From an uncultured Mucispirillum sp. (GTDB lineage: Bacteria; Chrysiogenota; Deferribacteres; Deferribacterales; Mucispirillaceae), in assembly GCA_945929285.1 (NCBI GenBank), contig CAMEOC010000059.1:1-6769 (forward strand): DNA of 6,769 bases, written 5' to 3'. Below the pieces are notes generated by a model. It had not been told where the DNA came from. It worked only from the letters and a program-made list of their open reading frames with translations, and ran no database searches. This document shows, in pieces, positions 6,202-6,769 of this stretch. The stretch's first letter is position 1. Each line of letters begins with the position of its first letter. Position numbers and translations under genes: made by a program.

Positions 6202-6769
6202 TTATGCAGCAGCTTTTTTGCTTTTAAATGTTTTTATAGTATAAACAAGTGAGCTTGCTATACCAATAGAAGAATATGTGCCTATAATAATACCTGCTAT
6301 CATAACTATGGCAAAGCCTTTAATAACTTCACCGCCAAAGATAGCAAGGCTTATTACAGCAAGCAGTGTGGAAGTGGATGTTAATATTGTTCTTGATAAA
6401 GTTTCGTTAATACTAATATTCATACTTTCCATTAATGGCTTATGCTGGTCCATTCTTGCCCTTTCCCTAATTCTATCAAAAATAACTATTTTATCGTTTA
6501 GGGAATAACCTACCACTGTTAATAATGCAGCTAAAACTGTTAAATCAAATGTTACATTTAAAGCTATTATTACAGCTAAAGTTAATATAATATCGTGTAT
6601 TAAGGCGATAATAGAGCTTGTTGCAGACATAAGCTCAAACCTAATAGCCACATATATTAATATACCTATTACAGCATATAATACTGCCATTAAAGCCTGC
6701 CTTTTTAAGTCTTTACCAACTTGAGGGCCAACCTGTTCAATGCTGTCTATTGTTACTTTTCCACCTTCT
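6202..6769 (-). CDS. secF: SecF protein-export membrane subunit, C-terminal part (runs off right edge)
   Basis: SecF joins SecD and YajC at the SecYEG channel and uses the proton motive force to help exported proteins cross the inner membrane. The 188 residues seen begin in the periplasmic region before TM2 with VGPQVGKDLKRQAL, the classical SecF sequence. They continue through five membrane helices, including the family signature GYSLNDKIVIFDRIRE after TM4, and end in a short basic tail, KKAAA. The internal ATG at 6690 is not the start: the frame is open to the last base and the conserved residues lie upstream of it. About the first 100-120 residues (TM1 and most of the first periplasmic domain) are outside the window. 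secD is usually just upstream, here to the right. The gene ends at the bidirectional terminator. Confidence 0.97.
   Translation of the reverse strand, partial: EGGKVTIDSIEQVGPQVGKDLKRQALMAVLYAVIGILIYVAIRFELMSATSSIIALIHDIILTLAVIIALNVTFDLTVLAALLTVVGYSLNDKIVIFDRIRERARMDQHKPLMESMNISINETLSRTILTSTSTLLAVISLAIFGGEVIKGFAIVMIAGIIIGTYSSIGIASSLVYTIKTFKSKKAAA

Noticed and set aside
6278..6508. Plus-strand open frame opposite secF
   Set aside because: Shadow of the SecF membrane helices.

Overview
The window is AT-rich (roughly 70% A+T by eye) and most likely comes from a Gram-negative bacterium: it has lipoprotein signal peptides, a separate secF and a periplasmic TlpA-type thioredoxin. The low GC, the CBS/DRTGG-type family II pyrophosphatase and the M30-like protease would suit a host-associated anaerobe such as a Deferribacterota (Mucispirillum-like) species. 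That placement is inference, not something the bases prove.

Left part (1-1610, all minus strand) is an accessory and apparently decaying region. It holds the N-terminus of a Ser/Gly/Thr-rich lipoprotein with a 69-bp tandem repeat and a good promoter. Next comes an M30-like zinc metalloprotease that keeps its HEFQH and NEG active-site segments but has no signal peptide, no ribosome binding site and little of its N-terminal domain. Third is a lipoprotein-like frame whose signal peptide is readable but has no start codon.

Centre (1691-4529, minus strand) is a tight housekeeping operon read right to left: a YfbR-like HD-domain 5'-nucleotidase, a TlpA-like thioredoxin lipoprotein, then ppaC, a family II inorganic pyrophosphatase with an inserted CBS-DRTGG-CBS regulatory region. 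It ends at a clear Rho-independent terminator. The nucleotidase (dNMP hydrolysis) and the adenine-nucleotide-sensed pyrophosphatase both concern nucleotide and phosphate housekeeping; the thioredoxin's link to them is unclear.

A 323-bp divergent spacer separates the operon from a plus-strand orphan Hpt phosphotransfer protein that has its own sigma70-type promoter. Beyond it is a convergent small helical protein of unknown function. A plus-strand promoter then drives a 143-aa remnant of an MFS transporter in which the beginning and the end of the protein are joined by an in-frame internal deletion. A perfect 12-bp bidirectional terminator separates this from the C-terminal 188 residues of SecF, which runs off the right edge; secD would be expected further right.

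I see no CRISPR array, tRNA, rRNA or intact mobile element, and no convincing new multi-gene system. The most interesting items are the three damaged genes and what they say about local gene decay.
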